A stretch of DNA of 64,000 nt from Rhopalosiphum padi (lineage: Eukaryota; Arthropoda; Insecta; Hemiptera; Aphididae): the NCBI RefSeq assembly GCF_020882245.1, contig NC_083598.1, forward strand, positions 46,661,858 through 46,725,857. The letters run 5' to 3'. The notes under the pieces are model-generated. The model was given only the letters and a program-made list of their open reading frames with translations, did not search any database and was not told the DNA's origin. The position numbers were made by a program, and so were the translations under genes. This document shows, piece after piece, positions 28,001 to 41,985 of this stretch. How positions within the stretch are numbered: the stretch's first letter is position 1; each line of letters begins with the position of its first letter.

Positions 28001-29950
28001 TTGTTTAAGTGATTGTCAGTTTTAGTTTTTCATTTGTAATAAAATGTTGTATACATTTTATCTATAACCCACAATTTGCATAATAGATAGTTCTTTAATT
28101 TTGTACGAAAAAAAATGTATTTGCTGCTTCTATAATAAAATATACTTGGTTTAAATTAATAATATCCAATTTCTTCACACCGAGTACAATTTATTTATTT
28201 CAAATCAGTTCAGTGTTATAGTTTACATCATATTATACAGCAGTTGAAGCCTTTTACCAAGTATAAAAATATAATAATAATATATTATACAAACGGACAA
28301 CTTATAAGGTGTCAATTATTCAGATTTTTTTGCACGAGATCGCATATTTTATTTATAAAAATGGTAGTGACCAAGTATTGATCATATAAAACTAGTTTTT
28401 GAAAAGGGCGGGAAAATTTCGAATAGACAATTAAATAAATAGTACAGCTGAATTGGATGAGTTAACGTTATACAATACGAGCCAAGAACACTAGAAAATT
28501 ATTTCTGGAATTATATCAGGTTCTGCCTTTGTATTATATGACACCTTAATAGTTAATGGTCATCGAAAACTTCAGTTACAGAAAAAATGAAATATGATTC
28601 GAAATCAATAGAATCTCTTATTGTGAATGAATTAACTGAGTACCGACAATCAACATGGTTTAATACTTATAATATTCACAATATTTAGGACTAAAATATA
28701 TACATTTAAATACGTTAGTTATCTTTTAATTATTTTAGTAGTTTCAGTCGTTAAAATTTATAACATATAATTATTTATTAGGTTCGTAATTGTTTTATTT
28801 AAAATTTTCAACGTATTTCAAAGAATAATTTTTATTATGGACCAAATGTAAATCAAATATATACTATAACTACGAGTATTCTAGCACAAAATCTCAAAAC
28901 TTCTCACATTAAATTTATACACTGCAGTAGTTTTCACGTGAAAAGCAATACCACTGTAATTCAATATCAATACAATGCCTTTTTAACACCTGAAGTGTAA
29001 AAATTTATAACCATTGAAAGATATAAAATAAATTTCAAACGTTTAAGAATTAAATATCCACTCAGTAAATTAAAGTAAATGTTTCAGTTGTATGATACCG
29101 ACTAATTTCCTATTAATCTTTTACTAATCGGCTAACGGAATCGTATTCATCATTAATTGTTTTTTTCAAATATTCTAAAGTTTTTTCAAAGCAAAGAAAT
29201 AAGATCAATTATTTTTATGAAAATCAGTGTTACGGACTAAAAATTACTAAAAATATAAATTAAATATATTTAATACTTTTATATACGTATAATTTGCATA
29301 AACATTAAGATATCGTAAAAATACAACGTATAAACACAGATAATATTCTAAAGTCTAGACAATAAGTTTGATAATAAATCAGAATATGAAGATAAATGAA
29401 ATTCACTCTAGTAATTATAATATATTAATGCTGACAATGGAAAAAATGTTCTAGGTACTGAACGTCGTTCAGATAGAGATAAAGAATAGTGTAATGAATA
29501 ATGATATACTCTTAAATTAGTACCTATATATACGCGATTTGCACAGAATACCTATATATATATATATACATATCGAGAGTACCTATTAATAGTATTATGA
29601 AATTATCACTTTACAAATTACGAACTTGTAATAATTATATCCATAAGAAAATAAGTATTTTTAGAAAGCAATCAATTAAATGAGAATGAATAAATTAAAT
29701 GGTGTACACAAATATTTCTAATCAAGTTTAATAATTTGAATAGTTCTAGGTTTATTAGCAAATTACTTATTCAGATTTTATTAAGATATTATAAATATAA
29801 TTTTACCACAAATGTATTTAAGGTTATGTAACTTACTAAAGTATATTATGTTTTATGTTTCATATTATAATAGTGTATTTCAATTCGATAAAAAAATTTA
29901 AAAAAAAGATATGTATTATAAATAAATAATTTAGTGATTATTATATATTA
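22019..29950. other. Long A+T-rich stretch without recognisable genes
   Basis: Both strands show only short, A/T-driven frames (e.g. 26,302-26,517 and 27,489-27,671) with Ile/Lys/Tyr/Phe-heavy translations. No RNA gene or intact mobile element was recognised. If the donor at 22,018 is real, this would be intron. Confidence 0.6.
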
Positions 29951-31257
29951 TTATTATTGTTATACAGGACGATTCGCCAAGCATGCTTACTTCCAATGTT
30001 TACTTTTACTATAGAATTTATGTAATTTATGATTTTTGAAATTTTCAAGTATCTATACTTAGAGAAAATATTTTGAAATACTAAATGTCTTATTGTTGCT
30101 GCAACTTAAAGTGTGTATGTATATAACCTTCTTTGTCTTTTTTTAAATGAGGACCAAGATTTTTATTGTACATGTTTTTTTGAGACTGTTGATACGTATA
30201 AAATAAATCGAAATCCAAAGTCTATAAAATACGTGTTGTTTAATAAATATGTATAATGTGTAATATTTAATTTAAACGTAATAACCATCACACCTACACT
30301 TTAGACAAACGTATCTGTTCTACCTATTTATTTTTAATTAACATTTTTCATGTTTGCTTGGTGTGATTTATGGAGTACTTATTTTAATTAGGAATATTAT
30401 TTCGACGAATTCGTATAATATTTTGATCACAATATTATTTACCTATAAGAACGATACATGTATAATGTAATAATAAGTTTTCGCGTATAATATGAATTAT
30501 GAAGTAATATTTCTCCCAATACACTTTTAAATCGTTTCGAGGTCATTAACACTAGATGTATGATAATTTTAATCATAATACTTGTATTTTATTTTAGTAG
30601 GTATACATTATATAACAATATAATATGGATCTTACGTGAATTAAAAGCGTGCATATAATCACGACTTCCGAGGTCATTGAAAATCTCGATAAATATTTAT
30701 TTAAAAATAGTGAAAAATAAAAAAAACCTCAAATATGTACTAATTTCAGTGTTTTTTTTAATGGTGAAACTATAAGGTTTACTTCAATTTGGCAAGTGCC
30801 TAAACCTCCAAAACGGATGAAATAAAATAATATAGTGGTTAGGATCGAAAGTGAATGCTGGTATTCAGAAAGTTGTGAATTTTTTCTATTAAAAGAAAAT
30901 ATTTGTATAGAATGTTAAAAAAAATAACGAAAAATATTGTATAAAGATTGTTTTATCCTTCAGATTAATTCTTAGTTTTATTTTATGATATATATTATAT
31001 TATTTCATTTTAATTATAACTTGTGAATTTATTGTGATCTATGATTATATAATGTTTAAGGATTTTTATATATTATACTACATAAGTCACGCCTTAATGT
31101 TTAATAATTATGAATTATTATCGTTTTCACTATATACCTACAACAACTCGTGCGTTTCTAATTATAATAATGATTTATGATTAGTAGGTATTTTATTTTA
31201 ACTAAAACGTAAAATTTGTTTTCATTTTCATTTTTATTTTTAAAACCCTTATCAATT
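29951..31257. other. Intergenic stretch with probable old interspersed repeat
   Basis: About 29,964-30,180 starts with CAGGACGATTCGCCAAGC and contains GAAATTTTCAAGTATCTA, phrasing I associate with abundant aphid repeats (memory, not a search). The remainder is plain A/T-rich sequence. Confidence 0.35.
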
Positions 31258-31265
31258 CTTTAACA

Positions 31266-31431
31266 CAGTGATTATCAACCGTTTTATATCCGAGTACCAT
31301 ACACTCATTTTGAAAATGTTCACGTACCACTTGACCTTATAAATCTTTTTTTTTTGCTTATCAAAAAAGAAATTTTTTTGCTGTTTTCGAGATTTCCTAT
31401 CTACGCGTATACTACAAGTTGAGAATTGTTT
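31266..31431. mobile_element. Short hAT-type non-autonomous element
   Basis: The left end, CAGTGATTATCAAC, matches the common hAT terminus CAGTGGTTCTCAAC, followed by GAGTACCAT...ACGTACCAC. The right end GTTGAGAATTGTTT is its inverse with changes. Flanking octamers CTTTAACA (31,258-31,265) and CTCTAATA (31,432-31,439) agree at 6 of 8 positions, as for an aged 8-bp target duplication. It is 166 bases long with no coding content. Confidence 0.65.
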
Positions 31432-31446
31432 CTCTAATAGTCAGTG

Positions 31447-31500
31447 TTAAGAGGACGCTGAGCCGATATGAGTTGTTTCTGCCATTCAGTTATACGACAT
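31447..31500. mobile_element. Solo end of the TTAAGAGGACGC element family
   Basis: TTAAGAGGACGC at 31,447-31,458 is identical to the first 12 bases of the complete element at 62,995. The matching inverse end is not found nearby, so this is a fragment, and its right border is only approximate. Confidence 0.4.
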
Positions 31501-34500
31501 ATCAATTTTGTATTCAGTAGAAATAATTTTTTGTGGTTGGATTTAGCCTTTAATTTTAGAGTGAATTTATTAATGATAATAATATTATCTAAGACTTAAA
31601 TTGATATTTTAATTTTAAAGTCAGTAATAACTGTTTTAAGATGATCAAATCTTATAAACGCAATAAATTAGTTATCCTGTAAAACTATTGTTATTTTAAT
31701 GACCATAATATACAAATCAAAATTTATTGAACAGATATACATTTTTGTTAAATTAATTTTTTTTTTTTAAAACAAAAAGAATTGTTACACTAACCCATGA
31801 ACTGCATTTTAAGTTTTAGCTCTTTTACTATCGTATAAAATACATGTAGAGGGAGAAATAAGGATATAATAAGCTATCACGTACTTGGAATAAAAATAAT
31901 TTTTTTATAAGTATTGAACTTAAAAAATAAACATTATTTAATGCGCTTCATTTTATAACTATACGATAAAAGTATTCATGTTTTGAAAAATTATCTACTG
32001 AAAATAAATTAGTTGAATATAAGTATATATCCTTTATACTTTATAGATTATATTTTTAAATTATTAAATATTATACAATTATTTAAACAAGACATTTTTG
32101 TAATTGGTAAATAATATTTACTAGCGACTTTTTTTTCATAATTTATTTATACAATTTGCAATTGTTTATATTTGTCTATGAAATTTTAATTAAAAATTTA
32201 AAAACACATTGCTATAATTTCTATATTTATAATTAATTGTAGAGTATCATGATTAAACAGAAAAAAAATTTTATTAATGTTTTAGACATAAATATTTAAC
32301 TGTATGCTATATTATTTGCTAAAATCATCGTAGTGCACATAATTATTATAAAGTATTCATTAAGTATATTTAATAAAATGTGGTATGAATATTATATCAT
32401 AAATACGATTTGAAAATAAGTAATTTCTGAATACTGAAATGAAAAATATTTTTTTCCAAATAATAGACGTATATAATATTACATTATGAGTATTAAAATA
32501 AAGTTTTTGGTATTACTTTTGGCATAATAATATGTTTTGTTGCATTTGGAATAATAAAAAGGTTTGACAAGTACCTTATTTAGATTTAAATTTTGGACAC
32601 GAGTTTACCATGAATTAAAATATATAAAAATATCAGAAACAAATTTATAAGTTTGTAATTATAATTATTGCATGAAAAACTTTAAATATTTTGCCATTTA
32701 CAAAATTCTAATACCTAGGTACATAATATACTTAATAATATTATTCTACTACTAATTTTTAATAAAATTAAATACCTATAGCCCTATTTGAGTTTTTAGT
32801 GATGTAATAAGGGAATGAAAGGAAACTGATCTGAAGGATTAGCTTGTTCAGTGAAAACCCTTCATCCGCCTTTTCGTCGACAACTTTATTAACCCGTGTT
32901 TCTCTATTACACAAAATCTTTAACTTACATAAGGTTCGCAAATAGTATTTCCTCATTTCTTCTCCCTTTTTCCACGCACACATACATTATAGTGTATGAA
33001 TGGATGTTATTCAACTCTACTACTAAAAGAATTACGTTTTATACGTTGTATGGTTAGTATATTTTAGTTAACAATTTTGTTTTGCGTGTGTTTTTTTATT
33101 AATATATATATATCAACATATACCTATGTTTTTCATGTAACTCTATAATTATGTTTAATACACACGGGAAATTCATACCAACTTTTTCATATACTTCTGA
33201 AATTAAGCATTTGAATTCCACGGCTCTGTTTTTGATATTGATAGAGCATATTATATGAAAAAATAGTAAGTTCATTTTAGTCTTTGTAGGATGTGTGCGA
33301 TATGTTTAGGCAGGTTCGTTATAATAAAATATATAGTTTGAGTCGGTTTTGCGTTAATTTTACCATCGAATTGTCAACGAGGATAAGCGGGTAGAAGACA
33401 TATTTTATCATCACGTGAGTTATTGATTATTAATACAATAAAATAAATAAATCAAATATATGATTATTCATTTTAATCCTAATTCACTTATTACGTCTAA
33501 ATACTTAACATGAATTATGTGTTAGTTAATATTTTATATGCGTTTATTATTCTATATAATTTATTTTAGAATTTATTTCCTAACTACTGACAATTTATGT
33601 TTGCAATACTGTAGTAGTGTAAAAGAGGTAACTTATAAATTATAATTTATGTAATTTTAGCGAACAATCTCAGAAAGGTACCTATTGAAAATGTGCAACT
33701 TTTAATTGCAAGAAATTATATTATTTATTTGAATACTAGAAAGCAACTTTTTTTACGATTTAAATTTGTTTGTCTAATGATTAATTTGTTATTTTTATTA
33801 ATTTGCTTTATTTTTATCTCTATATATCCATAGTTTATATATTGTCTTACAATTTAGTAATACAATAATTTTTTTAAATGTATAGTAATTACATGTCTCC
33901 TAAAATTGTACAGTCCTGAAAACCTTAAGTCAGTAATATGGTGATTCCTATAATAAATAAATATTCGTAATAATACATTACATAATATAATTTATGTATT
34001 TGTCTTAGATATTAGAATCATAGTTTATAAATGTTTGAGGGTTTCTCACATAAAATGTTTTCAGAAAACTTAAACCGCCTCAAAGATGAAGTATTGAATA
34101 TTTAATGAAATAAAAAAAAAATTGAGAAATGTTTATAAATGATTCCTTTGAAACCATAATAATATAAATGTATTGTATTGTAAAAAGGGTGACCTGCCAC
34201 CTGCAGCGGTAAAATATTGCTTTATAGCCTATTCAGAATATTTTATCTATTGGAGTCGATAAAGACGATTTTATTTTTTCTTATTTATATTGAATTTATG
34301 TTATGATGAGTATTTTTAAGATAGTTTCTTGAAATAATTTATATCCTAATTAAATTTGGTTATAAAAATTTATAATTTATAATATCCTTCCCTATTTTAG
34401 CATACCATGAACTCTGAACAGTCTGATAGTTTTTACTATTACAGAATTACATAAAAAAAAACGATTATCCTATGATAAACCAAGTAAAATCCTATCAAAT

Positions 34501-36780
34501 AAATATTATTATTGTGGTAATCGAACATATTAAATTATTGAATTGAATAATTCTGTTTGCTTTTGGACAACAAGTACGTTGGTGATTAATCTCGATTTTT
34601 AACTATTGGTAAAATACCACGGTTGAATGAGATTACTACAGCTGATCATTTCTACACAATATATAATTCCTAGTTTCAATATTAGTACACATATTATTAT
34701 GCAATCAATCAATCGTATTCAAACGCCTGGGGGTTTAGTGATTACCAAAATAAAGATGGGAAAAAATCAAAATAAACATTATTGAAATTACAATTATTGT
34801 TTATCAAAATATTTACAAACGCGTAAGTGATTTCGCACATCAGTCGTATTTATTTTTATCTATTACAAAATAATTTTAATAACATCCTTATTATTCTCCT
34901 ATTTTAATATAATAGCACACAAAACCAATATAAATTATTATAACGATGTATTTTACTTATTTGTTTGAGTTCTTTATTTTTTTTTGACGTATTGACATGT
35001 TCATTTTATATCAGATTAAAAACCACAATATTTATGAATCATGGTAATGACATCGTGTTATAAATTATAGATGCTCAACTAGTTTATTTTCATAATAACT
35101 GAACTACATTCTATTTTAAAACGATTTCAAATAAATGTCAATAGTATTTTATACTCGCAAACTCGCATACTCGTTTTTTCTCGCAAATTACTTAAATACT
35201 ACCCATATATAACATTATATTTCCAATTTATACTGCGAGATCGTCTTGGACATAATTTAGAGACTTTATGTTTCTATACGAATGTGTATATTTTGTAAAA
35301 GTAAAAGTAAAAATAAAATAAACACTGACTTTACGGGACTTTGTACCGAATTTTAAATACAACTTATAATAATTGGGAGTTGCATGTTATATTCAAATTC
35401 AAACAGATTAAACGAGCTTTTTCTAATCTAAACAACTGTACAAGGTATTTTAAAAAATAGGAACTTACTGTATAATTATTATTTACTGGATAGCTTAGTG
35501 TCTTATATAATATATATACTGGAATGATGTACCTACCTTATTATATTCCATAATAGTTTTACATATGTCTTGAACCTTGTCTGCATTATAAATTACTTCC
35601 GGACAATCGTATAATTTACGAAGTTGGTATGTGCAAAATGTATACATGCACGCCCTATCCAACTAACTATAAATATGTGCCTATTATAATCTATGTATAT
35701 GTAAATGTTTAACTCATTATTGTTACTAAAAGTTCAATGTCAAGTAAACTAAAATCTTTCTTTGAATTCTTAAACACTATAGCTGTTACCTTTTAAATTA
35801 AGTCTTTAGAACATTTCCTTTGAAATTATTTTAAAGCTACGTGTTTAAGCACAGAAAATATCTTAAATTCTTAAATGGCTTAACATGCATTTAATTAAAT
35901 AAAACTAATTTATATTTTATTCTGGAACTTCCAAGTTCGTCTTGAAACGTTCGAATTGGTCCCCGGGTTGATAATAATAGTTTATGTAATATTTATCAAT
36001 AAAATGTATGTGCACTGTGCAGAGTTTCCGTTAATTCTTCGTATTTTTTATTATCTATTGATTTAATTTAATTTTTTTATTTTATTATAACTATATATGC
36101 ATAGAACCTATATTAAATCTTTTTGATAATCTATATTTATAATATTTAAATTCATTTATTACGAGTAAAACATAATAATATATTTAAATTATTTAATTTA
36201 ATACATCAATGTATACCTAATATCAATGCATTATATTTCCTTCTGCTGTCTAATCCATATTTAATTAATAGACCTATTCCAAAATTAAATAAGTACATAC
36301 TTATATTTTTTTATAATCAGTTAAAATTTAAATGAACTATAATTAAACTTAAATATTACAGCTAATACCTCGAGTTTCTTATATAAATTATAAAGAATTT
36401 TTATCGTATGTTGGCGCGTCATGCTTATTATGTAAATTTAGTAACCAAATCATATTTATAAAAAAAAATTTTACAAATTAATACAAACGAATGATGTACA
36501 CGTATATCAAGTGAAAATTAAAAAAATATAAACGCTTACATATATATTATTTTGTTTGTTTCGTGTATTTATTTGGCTATTTTTTGAGCTTTATTCTTGA
36601 AAGTAATTTAACTTTAGTTTTCAATTGAAAGTAATTAAAATATGAAAAAACCTTTAAATTTCTGATTTTAAACTAAATAGTTTGAAGTCTTAACTGCTAA
36701 AATTTGTGAACAAAGACAAAAATCGTTAATCTTATAACAAGGAAATGTAGTAGGATAATTGTTATAAATAATCGGTGTTT
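31501..36780. other. A+T-rich intergenic sequence
   Basis: No gene is recognised. A slightly G+C-richer patch at 32,780-33,000 holds a minus-strand frame (32,768-32,983) that looks like nothing known. About 33,160-33,410 reads like an old interspersed repeat (TTCATACCAACTTTTTCATA). The rest is low complexity. Confidence 0.55.
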
Positions 36781-37510
36781 ACTAGATGCGGTCAAAATCA
36801 AAAATTACGTATCAGTTGCGGTCAACCAACAAAAAGGTTACCTACTAATTGCGGTCACTCAATAAAAAGGTTACTTATTGATTGCGGTCACTCAATTGTT
36901 TGTCTCGGTGAAAACCAAATGCGCAAATCATCTATTTTTTCGATACAATAAAAGCGTAAATTTGTTTTGCCCTTTTGTACCTCAGAAGTGAGATAAAAGC
37001 GCAAAAATAAATAAATATTTCTTAAATATATAATATTTTTTTGAATTCAAAAACAACAGTGATCGATTTCAGTTTAAATTTAGTATTATAATAAATCATC
37101 ATATCGTATTTTATCGAAATAAAATATGGAGACGGCTGATAATAATTTAGGATAACTATACAGTGTATACAGTATACACTTATATAAAATGGTATTTGAT
37201 TTTGAAACCTCTAAACTAAACTCCAATATAAAAGCATGGTAGTTGTACCTACATAGAATACAATTTTCATTTTGGACTACTTAAAAGCTATGTGCTTCAA
37301 ATTTCAAATCAAATCTTTAGGTATTCTATAATTACTATTAATATGTAATTTTAATTCTAAATTTTTTTAACTCATTACAATTTTTTTATCACTGTAAAAG
37401 CGCAGTATTTGCTGGGACCGCAACTTAGATATTAGGTAGGTACCTACAATTACAGTGATTACAACTGTTATATTACCTACAATTGGCATGACTCCAACTG
37501 TTATATATTG
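36781..37510. repeat. Minisatellite-bearing element with inverted TTGCGGTC modules
   Basis: TGCGGTC recurs at 36,787, 36,817, 36,850 and 36,883 (periods 30, 33 and 33), with AAAAAGGTTAC between the later copies. Then come ATGCGCAAA and AAAGCGCAAAA modules. On the far side the same pieces appear inverted: AAAAGCGCAG, then GGGACCGCAACTT at about 37,414, then repeats of ATTACCTACAATT and ACTGTTATAT. Tandem units at both ends in opposite orientation suggest a foldback-type or related non-autonomous element; borders are approximate. Confidence 0.5.
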
Positions 37511-40500
37511 TGTTTATCTTAAAAAATATCATCCACAACCACAACTAGTATGCAGCCTAAATCATTTTTTTTTGAAACATTATTTTAAATATGATTAAGT
37601 GATAATTGATTAAAATAGATACATACGTAGTTTTGTTTAAATTGGTTGGAATGAAGCAATGATAAAATTTAAATTTCTGACTTTATTACTGTTAAATATA
37701 TTCTATTTTAACTGCAAATAGTGAATATAAATTAGATTACTATATGTATTCATTTTATTTTAACTTAACTCATACATATTTAGTAAAGGTAGGTATTGAG
37801 GTAAAAAGTTAGTTGGTAAACTTTTAACAGATTTGAAAGCTAACTGGCATAGAGAAATTATTAATTAAGACTTCTTCAATATGTCTTATAAAAAACAAAT
37901 TGGTGAAAACAGTTTTAACTTATAAATCAAATAAATCTGTTACGAGCTGTCTTTTTATTTAATTAATGTATATATATGACAAGAATAGTTTTGATACTTT
38001 GTGAAATTGCAATTTAAGCAGGTATTTTATAAAAACTTTGATATTTGTAAGTGTTTATTTTATTTATATTTAAAAATATAAAAAGTTATGTATTTTATTT
38101 ATTTTATTTATCAGTATATTATATGAACACCGTTCCAGAATCGTTTTTAGATTTAAAGTGGCACCAAAATATTTTCCATTTATGATTGTCGATTGGTCTA
38201 TACTAAACATTTGTAGATGCTGAATATTTGTGCAAAATTTTCACGTAATCAATATGATATATTCGTTTTTTTTTGTTATTGATAGTTTACTAGAAATTGG
38301 CAATTGTATTATATTTTTCCATTATTACTTCCTAAATGTATTTGAAAGCTGATTGAAGATCATTCATCTTTAAACCTAACTAAAAATATACATATTGTTG
38401 ATACATTCAAAATGATTATAATATGTATATCCAATGCATTTTCTATTCAACTATACGTAGTATCTTTTTTATTGCGTCATTTTATATTGAGATTCATGCC
38501 CTTCGAAATGAATTTATTGTAATAGTATCTAATGTAAATACAATCTTGAATAGTTTTATATGTTTTGTACTATTATTATTTTTTTATTCTTATATTTCAT
38601 TAAATTTTCATAAACAGACTATAGAGTTTATATTCTTAATAGGAAAATAGAATTAAATTTTGTTTTTTTTTTATTATTTATTTAAAGTGAAATGAATTGC
38701 ATTATAGCATTTATTATTTTTTATCTAGAGCTATTTACTAAATATAATAAAAAAAATAACCTATATTCTATGCATTTTTAAAATACATAAACCTATTCTG
38801 GATAAAAATAGTAACAAAAAGTATATATTAATAAACCGATATTTTAACATTAGGTTTGTTCCGTTATCTCGATTCCAAATATTTGTACGATATTATATTA
38901 TATTTCCTATCCGATTTGCAAAGGAAATAATGAGCAAGATCTGTTATTTGTAGACAAATGTATTGGAATCTTTTCATTTAAACGATTATACTACAAAATA
39001 CACGCAACCAATTCAAATATTCTAGTCTATGACTTTTCATTAATAACAATAAAGCATATAATATAGTATTTCAATACTGTATTCTATTTATATAGTTTTG
39101 CAAATATAATTTTCTAACAATAACTATTGTTTATGTACTATAAACAAATATTATTTATATTTATTTTTAATAAATAAAAAAAAACGATCCTGAACATAGA
39201 CTGTTTATTAGCCTATATTCTTAAGGATATATTATTACAAGTATGAGTATTTATAAATTATAAAAATATTATGAGTAATACATTTTTCTATTAGTAATAA
39301 ATAATCAGGTAGATTGATCTAATTTTTTCAATGACCAATCGTATAAATTATTTAATAACTATGATTATATTACTAGCTGTTATTTACTATTGATTGTATA
39401 AATAAATATCATAGAAAATTGTGTATAGATTCGTGTTATATCTAAATAGATTAAAATCAATTGAAATAATTGAAAAATTAAAAATATACGAAATTATTGT
39501 TATATAAGTATAGTAAATATTAATATACATTTTAAAGCTAATTGGTTTTTCAAATTAAAAATTTGGTCTTATTTAGAAAATACTTATATAATTTATTTGT
39601 TTAAAACGTCAACTTTCTATTATGTTGTTTGTTATTAAAATGATTTCGTGTAAATATTTTCGTTTAAGGTAATTTTTGCATATGACTTCCTTCTCCCTGC
39701 GAAACAATTAAACAATTAGATCCAATGTTCTAAGAACATCTAACCCTTGAAGTAGAATACCTAAGTATTTTTACTACCCCAAAAGGTGACAATAAATACA
39801 AAAATAAAATTAAAAATTCATTTTGTTTAAATACCAAAACCATCATAAACAATATTTACTTAATTTAAGAAACCAATTGTGTTGTTAATATTATTTGTTT
39901 TTATATTATGTTATGTTCTATCCACACACAATAATATTTAACCAAATTACACTTTAATCAATGAATGGTGTGTAATCTCCGGAGTTATAGACTTGATAAA
40001 ATATTAAAAGAATCCACCCGTTAGGTAGTGACATTTTAGAATTTAGTTAATGGAGAACTTAATTATATTAATTTAATTGTCCGTTTTTATAAATTATAAT
40101 AGTGTACGTTTTAACATAAACTATGATTATAATATATATTTCTTTCAACTTTTTGTATTTAATATGCATTACTTCGGGTCAATTGCTTAATAACTATTGG
40201 TATTACAACTCTTCACGTGTGATTGAATATTGTATTTTTTGAAACAAACCTCTAATCTTCCAGATGACTAAACTTAATCAAAGATATACCAACAAATAGC
40301 ATTACAGAATGTCAGCCGTTTTCACATGGTATAAAAACAATTTAAGTTATACAGCTATTTATGTTTAAAGAAATAAATTGATAAATTACTGTTACTATAC
40401 TTAACCTATTTTAAAAATTTGACCTTGTTAATAAAATTAATTAAATCCATAAAAAAATCTTATCTATCTATATTTTAAAAAGTTATTTATTTAAGTATAT

Positions 40501-41940
40501 TAATGCCAATAGTTTTCTTAAATTAAAAATTAGTTACTTTCGTTTTTTCTTATTTTTGACTTCAGATTAGCAGTGAAAATGTTCCATTCTTTTCTCGCTT
40601 TTATAGCTTTTCTATTATAAACTATATAATTATATATATACTAAGAATTTTTAACTTATTAGATGTGAGAATATACGTTAATCATCGATAGATTGATTAT
40701 TTTATATATTTGAACATAATTTTAAAAAGCCAATTTATATTGATTTTAGGTAAATTATATTTTAAAAAAGTGTTTTATGAGCTATTGTTTAACCATGTGT
40801 CTATAATATTTTCAGTTGTATTCTCAAGCGTTAAAATAATTACCCTTATAAGTTATTTGATTGATTAAGATATACTTAAATATTATGTTAATATAATATG
40901 TCTAAATTTAAGAGGTATGAAAAGGGTGAAAGAGGTGAAGTTTTTTTTTAAATAAAACTACATTAATGCTTTAATGTTATTATAATATTGCAGCTGTCTG
41001 TTATAATAGTATTATTATAGAGTTCTACGTTTTTGATATTTTACGTAACTTATTTCGCTGAAAATAATCCCATCTTTCGGAACGTCACCATATCTTGTAC
41101 ATATAGTTACGTTATTCCGGTCTTGGATGTTTTCAGTATAAGTTAAGAATACAACTGAATACGTGTCACTCCGGCGAACGTGCAGTATAAGCATTATTTT
41201 AAGGACCCAATTTAAACGTGACATGTATTATTAGTTATAACCATTTTCTTACCACTCATATATCTGTTTCATAAAATATTTTCAGCTCATATAGAAATCA
41301 ATTTTTTAAACACTGAATATGTAACTATAGTCTATAACTATAATGACTGACGTATAATATGTTACTTCCTTCGCTATACTAACGTGTGTGCTCTCTCTTT
41401 CATACATGCACACGACACACACATACACTTATGTTGCTATATGACATAACTTATAGCGAAAAATAAAATCGGTAGATACCTAATTAGAGTAATATTTTCT
41501 TGGATAGTATAGCTGCAATTTATACACATTAAGACTTATATAAAATGTATATTTTTTTCGAAAAAATTGTATAATAGAAAAATAAAGTTGTAGATGGTTT
41601 TAAATTTTTCATGATTTTTTATTACTATTAATGAATTGCTAATCGTACAAAAAAGAAAAATGGAAAATATTAAAAAAAAATTAAATTAGAGTTGAATTTG
41701 AATGAGTTCTAACACGTTATTTTTTATATTTACATTGAATAAACCATAATACAATTTACTATAGTAAAGCTCAGTCAATATTTTCTGAAATTGATACAAT
41801 TCTTTAAGTTTTAGAAAATTATGATTATTAACTGTTAATCTATTTAGAAAAAAATGCATGTAAAAATAATAATAGTAATTATTTATGATATTGGTGTTCA
41901 AAACTTTAAAATAAAAATAATAACGCAAAAAATAAAATAT
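37511..41940. other. A+T-rich intergenic sequence
   Basis: No gene is recognised. A moderately G+C-richer patch at about 41,015-41,224 carries a 69-codon minus-strand frame with balanced residues (TICTRYGDVPKDGIIFSEI). No splice sites or family match support it, so it is not called as a gene. Confidence 0.5.
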
Positions 41941-41985
41941 AGGGGGTAATATATAATGGGGTATAATGGGGTATATAATGGGTAA
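41941..41985. repeat. Short tandem repeat TATAATGGGG
   Basis: Three to four imperfect units of about 12-15 bases built on TATAATGGGGTA. It is local and has no other context. Confidence 0.6.

Noticed and set aside
35930..35970. GTTCGAATTGGTCC, resembling a tRNA T-arm
   Set aside because: No matching acceptor stem, D-arm or anticodon arm in the surrounding bases on either strand.
36781..36890. Regularly spaced repeats as a possible CRISPR array
   Set aside because: Spacers are themselves repeated and the genome is eukaryotic; this is a minisatellite.
41015..41224. 69-codon minus-strand frame with balanced residues
   Set aside because: No usable acceptor/donor pair in phase and no recognisable domain; left as unexplained sequence.
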